Shown one piece after another: positions 1 through 6,494 of a stretch of 56,092 bases of DNA. Source of the stretch: a virus. The notes beneath the pieces are model-generated. The model was not told the origin of the DNA, ran no database searches, and saw only the letters and a list, made by a program, of their open reading frames with translations. The stretch lies in the IMG/VR virus record IMGVR_UViG_3300036851_000592, positions 1 through 56,092 of that record; one strand, given 5' to 3'. Within the stretch, counting starts at the first letter, position 1; every line of letters begins with the position of its first letter. The position numbers were made by a program, and so were the translations under genes.

Positions 1-105
1 GTTTTGGAGCAAACACCAGTACCGCGTGGTTGATAGCCCTTGGGGAACAAGTCCCAACGGAGACCTTCGCTTAGCCGCCTCCGAACTCACCCGCCTGCGC
101 CAGCG
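1..105. repeat. Terminal direct repeat, left copy (identical to 55988-56092)
   Basis: Bases 1-105 are identical to the last 105 bases, as expected for a circular or terminally redundant genome written linearly. The same sequence, extended to 127 identical bases (1-127), also occurs at 53856-53982, so the overlap could instead be an assembly break in a duplicated gene. Confidence 0.9.
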
Positions 106-298
106 CGTCGAGGAGCTGGAGGGGGCGTTGAAGCCGATGGCTGACAGCGCAGAACGATATGATGAAGTCCCCGGCGTAATCGCTTATGCCGACAATGTTG
201 AGTTGTGGCAGATCGGCAATTACAGGGTAGATTTAATCACAGTTGGCGACCTTCGCCGCGCCCGCGCCGCTCTCGCCAAAGCGCCCGGAGGGGAGTGA
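1..298 (+). CDS. 3' part of a small coiled-coil phage protein split by the contig ends
   Basis: The reading frame is open from base 2 and has no start codon of its own. It continues the gene that begins at 55953, because bases 1-105 equal 55988-56092. The joined protein would be about 134 residues and starts MTDTDKLIERLEFWSKHQYR. The middle is rich in Leu, Arg and Glu (LTRLRQRVEELEGAL) and should form a short coiled coil. Its first 54 residues are nearly the same as those of the 53821-54024 gene, so the two are recent duplicates; this copy has the longer C-terminus. Function unknown. The stop lies just before a 44-bp repeat boundary and the HEPN gene. Confidence 0.7.
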   Translation, partial: FWSKHQYRVVDSPWGTSPNGDLRLAASELTRLRQRVEELEGALKPMADSAERYDEVPGVIAYADNVELWQIGNYRVDLITVGDLRRARAALAKAPGGE

Positions 299-306
299 GA
301 TGAAGA
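263..306. repeat. 44-bp direct repeat, left flank of the HEPN gene
   Basis: Identical over 44 bases to 1214-1257. Each copy contains the ribosome site GGAGGGGAG and an ATG. Here the ATG at 300 opens only a 14-codon frame. In the right copy the ATG at 1251 starts a real gene. The HEPN gene therefore looks like cargo inserted between an upstream gene and its original neighbour, with duplication of the junction. Confidence 0.85.
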
Positions 307-388
307 CCCAATATTGTCTTTCCCGTACCCATGGTGCTCCGTGACTAGCGCCGTGGGCCGTGCATTGGGCGCGCTGCCTTATGGGCTG

Positions 389-1186
389 ATGAGCCTGTCG
401 GAAATGATTAATTGTCACGTATCTTCGCTCTGCGCCCTTTGTGCGCAGCTTATGCTTGAGGAAGTAGCCCGATCGGATGACGTAACAGCCTCCAATGGAA
501 TAGACGATGCTATAGCCGATTCCTGCAAAGAGAGGATAAGAGGGTGGCTCAAGATAGCCACGCTCGCAGCCAATGATTTTGAATGGCAGGCGGTCCATGA
601 CCGCGTAGCCAGGATTAAGCGCAAGTTGGAAAAACCGATGTCTCATCGCGACCTCGGCACCGAAATGCGCATCTTGAGAGAAACAATCGACAGTGGTTTC
701 AAATGGCAGCTAATTTATCGCTATCCACAGGAGAAAAACGCTTTACTCTCTAACTGGATGAAGGATTGGGCAGAGGTCTTGGATAAATTCCCTTCCTCCA
801 AGAGCGATGTTTTCGCCGGTGTCGATCTATGGGCGCTTGGACATTCAACTGCGAGTGTATTTCACTTCATGCGCGTTCTTGAACACGGGCTGCGGGCCTT
901 AGCGAAGGATGTTGGTAAGAGCTTCGAGATCCAGAACTGGCAAAATATTATAGATCAAATCGAATCCGAGATACGCACTCTTGGAAAAGCATTGCCGGCC
1001 GGAACGGCAAAGAGTGATCGGTTGAAGTTCCTATCGGAGGCCGCGAAGGAGTTCGTCTATTTCAAGGATGGATGGCGCAACTACGTATCTCACAATCGCG
1101 CGACGTATGATGAACATTTGGCGCGAAGTGCCATGGAGCACGTTCGATCATTTATGACCGGCCTTTCGTCGCGACTGAACGAGTAG
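389..1186 (+). CDS. Predicted HEPN-fold protein, possible abortive-infection RNase
   Basis: A 265-residue, mostly helical protein. Near the C-terminus is R230-N-Y-V-S-H235, which fits the R-X4-H signature of HEPN RNases, followed by a helix. A second helical stretch upstream (FHFMRVLEHGLRALAKDVG) suits a HEPN helical bundle. HEPN proteins are common toxins and phage-defence RNases; that role is inferred here. The frame could open at a TTG at 314, but the ATG at 389 is the first methionine and no start has a good ribosome site. The gene is flanked by a 44-bp direct repeat and is less GC-rich than its neighbours, suggesting recent gain. It could also be a non-catalytic HEPN protein. Confidence 0.6.
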   Translation: MSLSEMINCHVSSLCALCAQLMLEEVARSDDVTASNGIDDAIADSCKERIRGWLKIATLAANDFEWQAVHDRVARIKRKLEKPMSHRDLGTEMRILRETIDSGFKWQLIYRYPQEKNALLSNWMKDWAEVLDKFPSSKSDVFAGVDLWALGHSTASVFHFMRVLEHGLRALAKDVGKSFEIQNWQNIIDQIESEIRTLGKALPAGTAKSDRLKFLSEAAKEFVYFKDGWRNYVSHNRATYDEHLARSAMEHVRSFMTGLSSRLNE

Positions 1187-1213
1187 TCACAACCTTTCCA
1201 AATAATTGCTCCT

Positions 1214-1257
1214 CGCGCCGCTCTCGCCAAAGCGCCCGGAGGGGAGTGAGATGAAGA
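1214..1257. repeat. 44-bp direct repeat, right flank of the HEPN gene
   Basis: Exact partner of 263-306. It carries the ribosome site and ATG used by the 1251-1493 gene. A shorter related sequence (CCAAAGCGCCCGGAGAGGAG) lies at 54001-54020, just before the Cas12m-like gene, so the same junction sequence borders both accessory genes. Confidence 0.85.
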
Positions 1258-1493
1258 TGGAGCGCCCGTTTGTTGACGATGACTACGATTCCCCGAGCGG
1301 CAAGCTCCATACCTGTTCTTGCTGCGGGAAACAGGGCATCTGGGAACCGCCGTGGCAATGGTATGGCTCTTATCGTGATCTAGATGAGCATGACAGTAGG
1401 GAAGCGCCAATCTACAAGGCCTGTTCACAATCCTGCATGGACCGGCGCGAAGAGGTAGAAGCTAAGAAACGAACGAATCGCTGCCGATATTGA
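1251..1493 (+). CDS. Small zinc-finger-like phage protein
   Basis: An 80-residue protein with two cysteine groups, CSCCGKQG near residue 22 and CSQSC near residue 62, that could bind one zinc ion as in phage zinc-ribbon proteins. The start at 1251 is supported by GGAGGGGAG just upstream; a longer frame from TTG 1206 is less likely. The C-terminus ends abruptly (KKRTNRCRY), and a protein-like frame continues in the +1 phase up to 1656. A frameshift may have split one longer gene. Function unknown. Confidence 0.6.
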   Translation: MKMERPFVDDDYDSPSGKLHTCSCCGKQGIWEPPWQWYGSYRDLDEHDSREAPIYKACSQSCMDRREEVEAKKRTNRCRY

Positions 1494-1500
1494 AGCTGCT

Positions 1501-1656
1501 ATGTCGGAAGAAGGGCGCCTTGAGCGGCAACTTATGCAGAAACGGGCTTGGCGGGAGCAATTGGAACAACAACTTAAAACACAAAACCCCGCCCCGGCCG
1601 AAGCCGAGACGGGGATCAACCAAAAAATGGCTATTCACCAGGCCCGCAAAGTGTAG
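1501..1656 (+). CDS. Short charged ORF, possible frameshifted tail of the 1251 gene
   Basis: Encodes 51 residues starting MSEEGRLERQLMQKRAWREQ, which reads like a helical segment. The same frame is open upstream to 1459, so the segment could be the original C-terminus of the zinc-finger gene, joined by a +1 shift near 1470. It overlaps the late-operon terminator and the 3' end of the convergent 1631-1942 gene. A chance ORF is possible. Confidence 0.35.
   Translation: MSEEGRLERQLMQKRAWREQLEQQLKTQNPAPAEAETGINQKMAIHQARKV
1576..1614 (-). terminator. Rho-independent terminator of the late operon
   Basis: On the minus strand a 12-bp GC-rich stem (two G-T wobbles) is closed by a TTCG tetraloop and followed by TTTTGTGTTTT. 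It lies just past the last minus-strand gene (1631-1942), where the late transcript should end. On the plus strand the hairpin has no T tract. Confidence 0.85.
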
Positions 1657-1942
1657 GCACGATCGTCGTGTCGATCGCGTTCACCAGCGCCTTGGCATAG
1701 CCGGCTTCAGTCGGCCGCAGGAGCCCGAGGAATCGGACGGCTAGGAGAATGAAACCACGCGCCTTCGGCCATGCCGCGCAGAATTTGTCATCAAGCGTCC
1801 CGAGATCGAGCCCGCCTGCGAGACTGGCGATCCCGAATTTTACTTCTGCATCAGCCGCCTTTGTCGCCATGCTCTCGACCTGAGCAGGCACGGCCTTCTG
1901 GAACGCCTCGGCGAATTTGACTGCGTCGATCGTCTTAGCCAT
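1631..1942 (-). CDS. Hypothetical protein, last gene of the late operon
   Basis: 103 residues starting MAKTIDAVKFAEAF, with a ribosome site (GGAG) seven to eight bases before the ATG. The N-terminal half is Ala-rich and helical. A hydrophobic run (FILLAVRFLGLL) near residue 65 may be membrane-associated. It follows the lysis genes, but nothing in it identifies a function. Confidence 0.6.
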   Translation of the reverse strand: MAKTIDAVKFAEAFQKAVPAQVESMATKAADAEVKFGIASLAGGLDLGTLDDKFCAAWPKARGFILLAVRFLGLLRPTEAGYAKALVNAIDTTIVPTLCGPGE

Positions 1943-1980
1943 TTGGAAAAACTCCTTTGATGATCAGCCGCACAGGCGGC

Positions 1981-2220
1981 TCATGCATCACGGGTCTTAC
2001 CACGTTCGATGTAGACGTGCCATCCGCAGTCGAGCTTTACTGGGCAAGATGGATCGAATGCACGCCAACCACGTTCCGGCCAACCATCAGCGAGCGCAGG
2101 CTTGATGAACTGATCGAGTTGCCCGTTGAGAACCGCAGCCGCATCAGCACATTCGATGCCGGTTCGAAGGTCGTGGACCCGCTCGAATGGATGGAGCGTA
2201 TATGATCGAATCTGATCCAT
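1981..2220 (-). CDS. Hypothetical small protein
   Basis: 79 residues starting MDQIRSYTLHPFERVHDLRT. CAGGAT lies about eight bases before the ATG at 2220. It sits in the late operon between a membrane protein and the terminal gene. Two cysteines and several tryptophans suggest a compact folded protein. I do not recognise the family. Confidence 0.5.
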   Translation of the reverse strand: MDQIRSYTLHPFERVHDLRTGIECADAAAVLNGQLDQFIKPALADGWPERGWRAFDPSCPVKLDCGWHVYIERGKTRDA

Positions 2221-2307
2221 CGGAACTATCCTGAAGAAAAGAGGAGCGCCTTTCGACGCTCCCAAGGAGTATGGCTACTAGACCCGATCGGTCATAGCGG
2301 ATCGCGA

Positions 2308-2526
2308 TCACTTACTCAACTTGCCCATGCCGTAAGCGACTACGATCAGCATCGTGTCGCTTAAGATTTTGTCGAGGCCCAGATTCTGGCATTCGCCGAG
2401 AGGAATGCCGAGCCAAACTATCCGATAGATGCAAACGTTGACGATCTCGACGACAATGAGCACTTCCACGATTACGATGAACGCCAGCAGAAAGAAGCAG
2501 AGTTCGACGATGTCGAACTTAGGCAC
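2308..2526 (-). CDS. Small membrane protein, holin candidate
   Basis: 72 residues, GTG start overlapping the amidase stop codon. The N-terminal half is a long hydrophobic stretch (CFFLLAFIVIVEVLIVVEIV), and a second weaker one lies near the C-terminus (TMLIVVAYGMG). Size, one or two membrane spans and translational coupling to the endolysin suit a holin or antiholin; this is inferred from context. The 3293-3829 membrane protein competes for the same role. Confidence 0.5.
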   Translation of the reverse strand: MPKFDIVELCFFLLAFIVIVEVLIVVEIVNVCIYRIVWLGIPLGECQNLGLDKILSDTMLIVVAYGMGKLSK

Positions 2527-3058
2527 CGGTCGGAAACGCCTTGCGATCCGAGATAACGGTCAGCTTGAGGCCCGGCTCGCCAGGCGCCGCCGGCAAACCG
2601 GTCTCGCGCGCCCACGCCCTCGCCGAGAAGCACGGGCAAGCCTTGATCCACTCGTGCGGCTCGACGACGCCGTCGTGATCAAGATCAGGCGACAGATCCC
2701 TGTGACCGAGCACGAGCGCCTTGGGATATTTCGTCACCATCCTCCGGACGATCTTCGCGAGCGCCGCCCGCTGCTCGGGCGTTCGCGTGTCTTTGGGCGT
2801 CTTGCCGTCCCGTTCGACACCGCCGACATAGGCGATCCCGAGTGTTGAATTGTTATAGCCGACAACGTGAGCGCCGATCGTATTGTCGGGTCCGCGGCCG
2901 GTCCAGATTTCGCCCTTGAGCCCGATCAGATAGTGGTAGCCGATGGTGCGGAATCCGCCTGCGAGGTGCATGGCGGTGATCGAGGCAACATCATGGTATC
3001 GACCCTCGGGCGTCGCCGTGCAGTGGACTACAATGAATTCCGTCTTGAGCCGCGCCAT
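2519..3058 (-). CDS. N-acetylmuramoyl-L-alanine amidase (endolysin)
   Basis: 179-residue amidase of the T7 lysozyme/Amidase_2 type, which cuts the bond between N-acetylmuramic acid and the stem peptide. Seen: the N-terminal VVHCTAT histidine motif, a central GAHVVGYN histidine, GHRDLSPD, and KACPCF supplying the last zinc ligand. One domain fills the protein and there is no signal peptide, so export would need a holin. Its start overlaps the stop of the upstream gene, and its stop overlaps the GTG of the small membrane protein, forming a tight lysis cassette. Confidence 0.93.
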   Translation of the reverse strand: MARLKTEFIVVHCTATPEGRYHDVASITAMHLAGGFRTIGYHYLIGLKGEIWTGRGPDNTIGAHVVGYNNSTLGIAYVGGVERDGKTPKDTRTPEQRAALAKIVRRMVTKYPKALVLGHRDLSPDLDHDGVVEPHEWIKACPCFSARAWARETGLPAAPGEPGLKLTVISDRKAFPTGA

Positions 3059-3264
3059 CAGACGTCTTTCGTCATGGGCACGAGCGCGTCAATGATGTCG
3101 TCCCTGTTCGCCTCGAAGTCAGCGAGAAATGCCGCGAGCTTGGCTGGGTCCGAGACCATTGCGCGATTCTTCGAGACGAGCGCGTCTATTACCAGCGATA
3201 TTCGCGAGCGCGATGAACTCGCGCGCTTTACGTTGGTAAGAAGCTCCTTGAAAAACTTGTCCAT
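3058..3264 (-). CDS. Small helical protein in the lysis region
   Basis: 68 residues starting MDKFFKELLTNVKRASSSRS. I chose the ATG at 3264 because GGAGGAATCG lies directly before it; the frame has earlier ATGs. It is charged and helical with no membrane span. The last base of its stop is the first base of the amidase start. Function unknown. Confidence 0.55.
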   Translation of the reverse strand: MDKFFKELLTNVKRASSSRSRISLVIDALVSKNRAMVSDPAKLAAFLADFEANRDDIIDALVPMTKDV

Positions 3265-3292
3265 CGATTCCTCCATGGTTGATCCGCGCACG

Positions 3293-3829
3293 CTACGACG
3301 GCGCGGCCGCCGGGACAAGCCAATACCCGATCACGGGATTGAGTCTGGCGGCCGTCAGATAGATGGCGACGAAAACACCGAGCACGATGGCGAGGGCTCC
3401 CACATTGTGGTAGACGGCGCCGGGCTCGGTCGGCTTCTGGCCAGTCATCCGCATGATCAGTGCGCGAACTTGACGAAAGACGCGGTGATAGAGCGGCCAG
3501 AATATGATCACGAAACCTGTGCACGTCACGAACGCGCGGCCGAAGTCGACCCAGGACGCGAAGACGTTATAGGCTTTCGCCTCCTCGAAGGCCTCGACCG
3601 ACAATAGCGGCCAGATCGGAAGGAACACGCCGATATTGATCGTCTGCGCGAACACCTCGATAAAACCGCCGGTAAGGAGTCTGAGATCGCGCTCCCATGG
3701 AACGCGCGCCCAGCCGATATCGCGGCTGCGCTTTTCTCTGAGGATGAGAATGGCCATGGCAACCACGCCGGCGGCCGTAGTCAGAAACGCCAGCAACTGA
3801 GCGCCAGCGTTGTGATCATGAACATTCAT
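3293..3829 (-). CDS. Four-span membrane protein, lysis-region candidate
   Basis: 178 residues starting MNVHDHNAGAQLLAFL; the start overlaps the previous stop. Hydrophobic segments lie near residues 8-30, 60-85, 100-125 and 145-165, giving about four membrane spans. It lies just upstream of the endolysin and may be a holin or holin helper. Four spans is more than most holins, so the function stays open. Confidence 0.6.
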   Translation of the reverse strand: MNVHDHNAGAQLLAFLTTAAGVVAMAILILREKRSRDIGWARVPWERDLRLLTGGFIEVFAQTINIGVFLPIWPLLSVEAFEEAKAYNVFASWVDFGRAFVTCTGFVIIFWPLYHRVFRQVRALIMRMTGQKPTEPGAVYHNVGALAIVLGVFVAIYLTAARLNPVIGYWLVPAAAPS

Positions 3830-4029
3830 TCGCCGTCCCGCATCATTCCGTTGATTTCGTAGAGCGCTCGTTGAAGGCTCGACCTGGTCCGGATGGTCGC
3901 ATCGGTCTTTGCCTTGCGCTGGCTTTCGATCGCTTGGTCCAGAGCCGACAGCGCCTCGTTCGCGGCCGCGTCTCCCGCCGGCGGCCGCTCTGGATGCGAT
4001 ATCGCTCGAAACCGGTGGAGGAGCTTCAT
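3826..4029 (-). CDS. Small charged protein of the lysis region
   Basis: 67 residues (MKLLHRFRAISHPERPPAGD), with a helical C-terminal half rich in Ala, Gln and Arg. Start and stop overlap the neighbouring genes by a few bases, so translation is coupled. It may belong to a spanin-like pair with the membrane-anchored 4029-4412 protein, but there is no visible lipobox. Function not established. Confidence 0.55.
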   Translation of the reverse strand: MKLLHRFRAISHPERPPAGDAAANEALSALDQAIESQRKAKTDATIRTRSSLQRALYEINGMMRDGE

Positions 4030-4412
4030 CAGCCCTCACGCTTTTTCAGATGCTTCTCTACTCGATGGCCTTGGCTCAACAAGGCACGGAGCGCATCATA
4101 CTCGCGCCGCGCCTCGCGGTTGCCGGTATTTACAGCAGTCGACATCGCCATGCCAGCCTTGTTCGACTCGTGCGCGAGGATGAACACCTTCTCGGTTTGA
4201 GCATCGAGCTTGTCTCTCAGGCGCAATATGTCAGCCCTCAGATACTCGATCTCGGCGGCCGCCTTCGCATCTTGCACAACGCCCTTGCGCCAGAGCGCGA
4301 AGCTCGTGACCGCAAGGAGTGACGCGAGCACGATTGCGAGCGCGCTCGCGCCTTCGGCGAATTTGAGGAGAAGAGGCTCGAGAAATTTGAGGAGCGCGTC
4401 AAGGTCAGGCAT
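4029..4412 (-). CDS. Membrane-anchored coiled-coil protein (i-spanin-like)
   Basis: 127 residues. One membrane span lies near residues 22-42 (ASALAIVLASLLAVTSFAL), followed by a long coiled coil (IEYLRADILRLRDKLDAQTE). This is the layout of inner-membrane spanins, which help disrupt the outer membrane at lysis. The assignment rests on topology and position beside the lysis genes; a structural or signalling protein with the same shape is possible. Confidence 0.5.
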   Translation of the reverse strand: MPDLDALLKFLEPLLLKFAEGASALAIVLASLLAVTSFALWRKGVVQDAKAAAEIEYLRADILRLRDKLDAQTEKVFILAHESNKAGMAMSTAVNTGNREARREYDALRALLSQGHRVEKHLKKREG

Positions 4413-5065
4413 TACCGGAACGCGATCGCTACCAATCTGAGCTGCGTGCCGGCCGAGAAATTCGCATCTATCGGATGATCAACAATGCCGAGACCACTAT
4501 GGATGTAATGAGCGCCGCTGGCGCGCGACGTCTGGACGATTGTATTGTGATCCTGCATCGCGCCGGTCCAATTCGGCTCTCCCGCGCTTGAGCTATCAAA
4601 AGCCTGTGCGACGGCAATCCCCGCCGGGAAAAGATCAATCAATCCGGAATCGGTCAGGACAGCGATAGTATCGCCGCCAACGCCGGGAGTGATCAAATTA
4701 TAGAGTGACCAGCTCGTGACGGTGCACCGTGTGACGACTCCTCCACCAATCGTCACGACAATATCGGCTGTTTCTCCAGCGGCCACGGCGCGGCCAAAAA
4801 TAGCCGAAGGCGTAGTCGTTGAGCCATTGCTGACTAGCAATGTAGCTGCGACTCCGCCAATCGATACGCCGCTGATAGACCTTGAAGCGGCGCTGTTCGT
4901 CGACACGCCGATCACGACATAGCGCGTCGCATCGGCCGGGCCGATCGGCATGGCGGGAAACGTATAAGACGCGAGATCGCTGATATCCACCGCGACGCCG
5001 TTATAATTCAGCGTCGGAACGTCGGTGCGACGCGAACCATCGGCGCCGCTGAGGGCGAGTGACAT
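4412..5065 (-). CDS. Predicted virion-associated beta-rich protein
   Basis: 217 residues, rich in Gly, Ser, Thr and Val, with short repeats (ISGVSIGGVAATLLV, ADIVVTIGGGVV) typical of beta-sandwich fibre or adhesion domains. No catalytic motif or signal peptide seen. Its place among fibre genes suggests a tail-tip decoration or receptor-binding accessory. Confidence 0.55.
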   Translation of the reverse strand: MSLALSGADGSRRTDVPTLNYNGVAVDISDLASYTFPAMPIGPADATRYVVIGVSTNSAASRSISGVSIGGVAATLLVSNGSTTTPSAIFGRAVAAGETADIVVTIGGGVVTRCTVTSWSLYNLITPGVGGDTIAVLTDSGLIDLFPAGIAVAQAFDSSSAGEPNWTGAMQDHNTIVQTSRASGAHYIHSGLGIVDHPIDANFSAGTQLRLVAIAFR

Positions 5066-5069
5066 TGGC

Positions 5070-5417
5070 CTAATCGATCAATTGATAGGTGATCTCGCCT
5101 CCGATCGGAACCGCGCCCGATAGATTGAGGTCGAGCTTCTCGCCCGCGACCGTCTCGCACCATCCGGCTGGATTGTGCGGCGCGACGATGCCGCCGCCGG
5201 CCGCGACGAAATATTTCAGGCCGGTAATGTCCGTGGCATTTGATTGCCACTTGGCGTTGACGGCGGCTGACGCCATCAAAACATATGAGAGCAAGCGGAT
5301 TTTCTTACCCGCGACAGCGGCGACAATCTCATTGTCTCCGGAACCTGTCACTTGGACTGAGGCATGAAGCGCGCCAGCGCCCAGGAACTGCTCCATCGAG
5401 TCGACTAGAATGCTCAT
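5070..5417 (-). CDS. Predicted tail or virion accessory protein
   Basis: 115 residues, beta-rich, with the pattern IRLLSYVLMASAAVNAKWQS followed by a Gly-rich middle, as in many small phage structural proteins of unknown role. ATG overlaps the previous stop. Its segment TVAGEKLDLN corresponds in frame to AAAGEKVSVK encoded by the reverse complement of CRISPR spacer 8. The spacer thus seems to come from a related phage's copy of this gene. Confidence 0.6.
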   Translation of the reverse strand: MSILVDSMEQFLGAGALHASVQVTGSGDNEIVAAVAGKKIRLLSYVLMASAAVNAKWQSNATDITGLKYFVAAGGGIVAPHNPAGWCETVAGEKLDLNLSGAVPIGGEITYQLID

Positions 5418-5692
5418 TTTGGATCGCTCTCCCTCTTGAGGCCATATTTGGCCGTGCGGCGGTCGTTTTCGTATTGGTCGATAGTCTCGTCGGTCAGTGC
5501 CGGTGGCTCGAACGCCGAGCCGTCAGCGGTGATTGTGACGGCGGGATTGCCGGCATGCTTGCGAAGCTCGTGGATGGAAAACTCCGAGAGGGGCGCTTCG
5601 AACGGCAGCGTCCTGCCGGCCGATTTCTTGACGGTCCCGGCCACACGGATGCGCCAGGAGAAGAATTTCGGGTCTTTCCAGGCTTCAGTCAT
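5414..5692 (-). CDS. Hypothetical late protein
   Basis: 92 residues starting MTEAWKDPKFFSWRIRVAGT. The ATG at 5692 overlaps the previous stop (TGATG). The middle is polar, with KHAGNPAVTITADGSAFEPP, and the end highly charged. Probably a small virion or fibre accessory protein. Family not recognised. Confidence 0.55.
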   Translation of the reverse strand: MTEAWKDPKFFSWRIRVAGTVKKSAGRTLPFEAPLSEFSIHELRKHAGNPAVTITADGSAFEPPALTDETIDQYENDRRTAKYGLKRESDPK

Positions 5693-6480
5693 CAGGTGAT
5701 CCCCAACGTCGGATATTTGGTTTCGACCATGTCGAGCAGCTTGTTCTGATAGCTCGTATCGCTCGGCACATGCGCTTTCGAAACGATGAACTCGCCACAT
5801 CGGCCGCTTCGCATGCCTGCCGATGTAACATTGAGACCGGTTACGAGATCAAATATCGTGAATAGACAAATTCGCCTCGAATCCAGAACCAGATCGGGAA
5901 TCGTGCTCGAAACGACTTGAACGCCATTTTTCAGCAATGAGACGGACCCGTCAGAACGCCGATAAGACCATTGCGCGAGATACCAAGCGCCGGTGTTGAA
6001 CGTCGAGTTGGAGAGGATTTCGGCCGTGCTATAATTCAGCGCGGCGATATTCGAATTACGCCAAAGCCCGCGCAACTGATGGACATTGCTTGTGCCTGGA
6101 ACGCACCAGGCGGTTCCCCCGGAATTTGACCCGCCCGAGCCGACCATGCTGATCGTCCAATCGGTTTCGTCAGGCATTACATCTTCGATTGTCACTTCGC
6201 TGATCAGCGATTGGACCGGATCAGAGAGATCGAGACCGAGATATGCGTTGTCATCTTGGCCGCCCGATGAAAAATAGAACGGCACCTCGACCTGCGTCGG
6301 ATCAAAGTGAACATCCATCGTCCGGTCAAGCCAGCGCTGCGGCGTCTCGATCAGCATTTGACCGTGCTTGGCGCTGAGCCACATCACGGTCTTGGCGTCT
6401 TGATGAAGCGCGATCTCGGTCTCATGAACCGCGGGCGTTCCGCCGAGCGGGACTTCGGTAACGATTGCTGCGCTGGGCAT
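5692..6480 (-). CDS. Tail fibre-associated protein with lectin-like domain
   Basis: 262 residues. The second half has the pattern of concanavalin/LamG-type lectin folds: TGAWYLAQWSYRRSDG followed by VSLLKNGVQVVSS. Such domains bind sugars on host surfaces. It lies immediately after the main fibre gene and probably forms part of the receptor-binding apparatus. No enzyme motif seen. Confidence 0.65.
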   Translation of the reverse strand: MPSAAIVTEVPLGGTPAVHETEIALHQDAKTVMWLSAKHGQMLIETPQRWLDRTMDVHFDPTQVEVPFYFSSGGQDDNAYLGLDLSDPVQSLISEVTIEDVMPDETDWTISMVGSGGSNSGGTAWCVPGTSNVHQLRGLWRNSNIAALNYSTAEILSNSTFNTGAWYLAQWSYRRSDGSVSLLKNGVQVVSSTIPDLVLDSRRICLFTIFDLVTGLNVTSAGMRSGRCGEFIVSKAHVPSDTSYQNKLLDMVETKYPTLGIT

Positions 6481-6494
6481 TCAGTATCTCCTCG

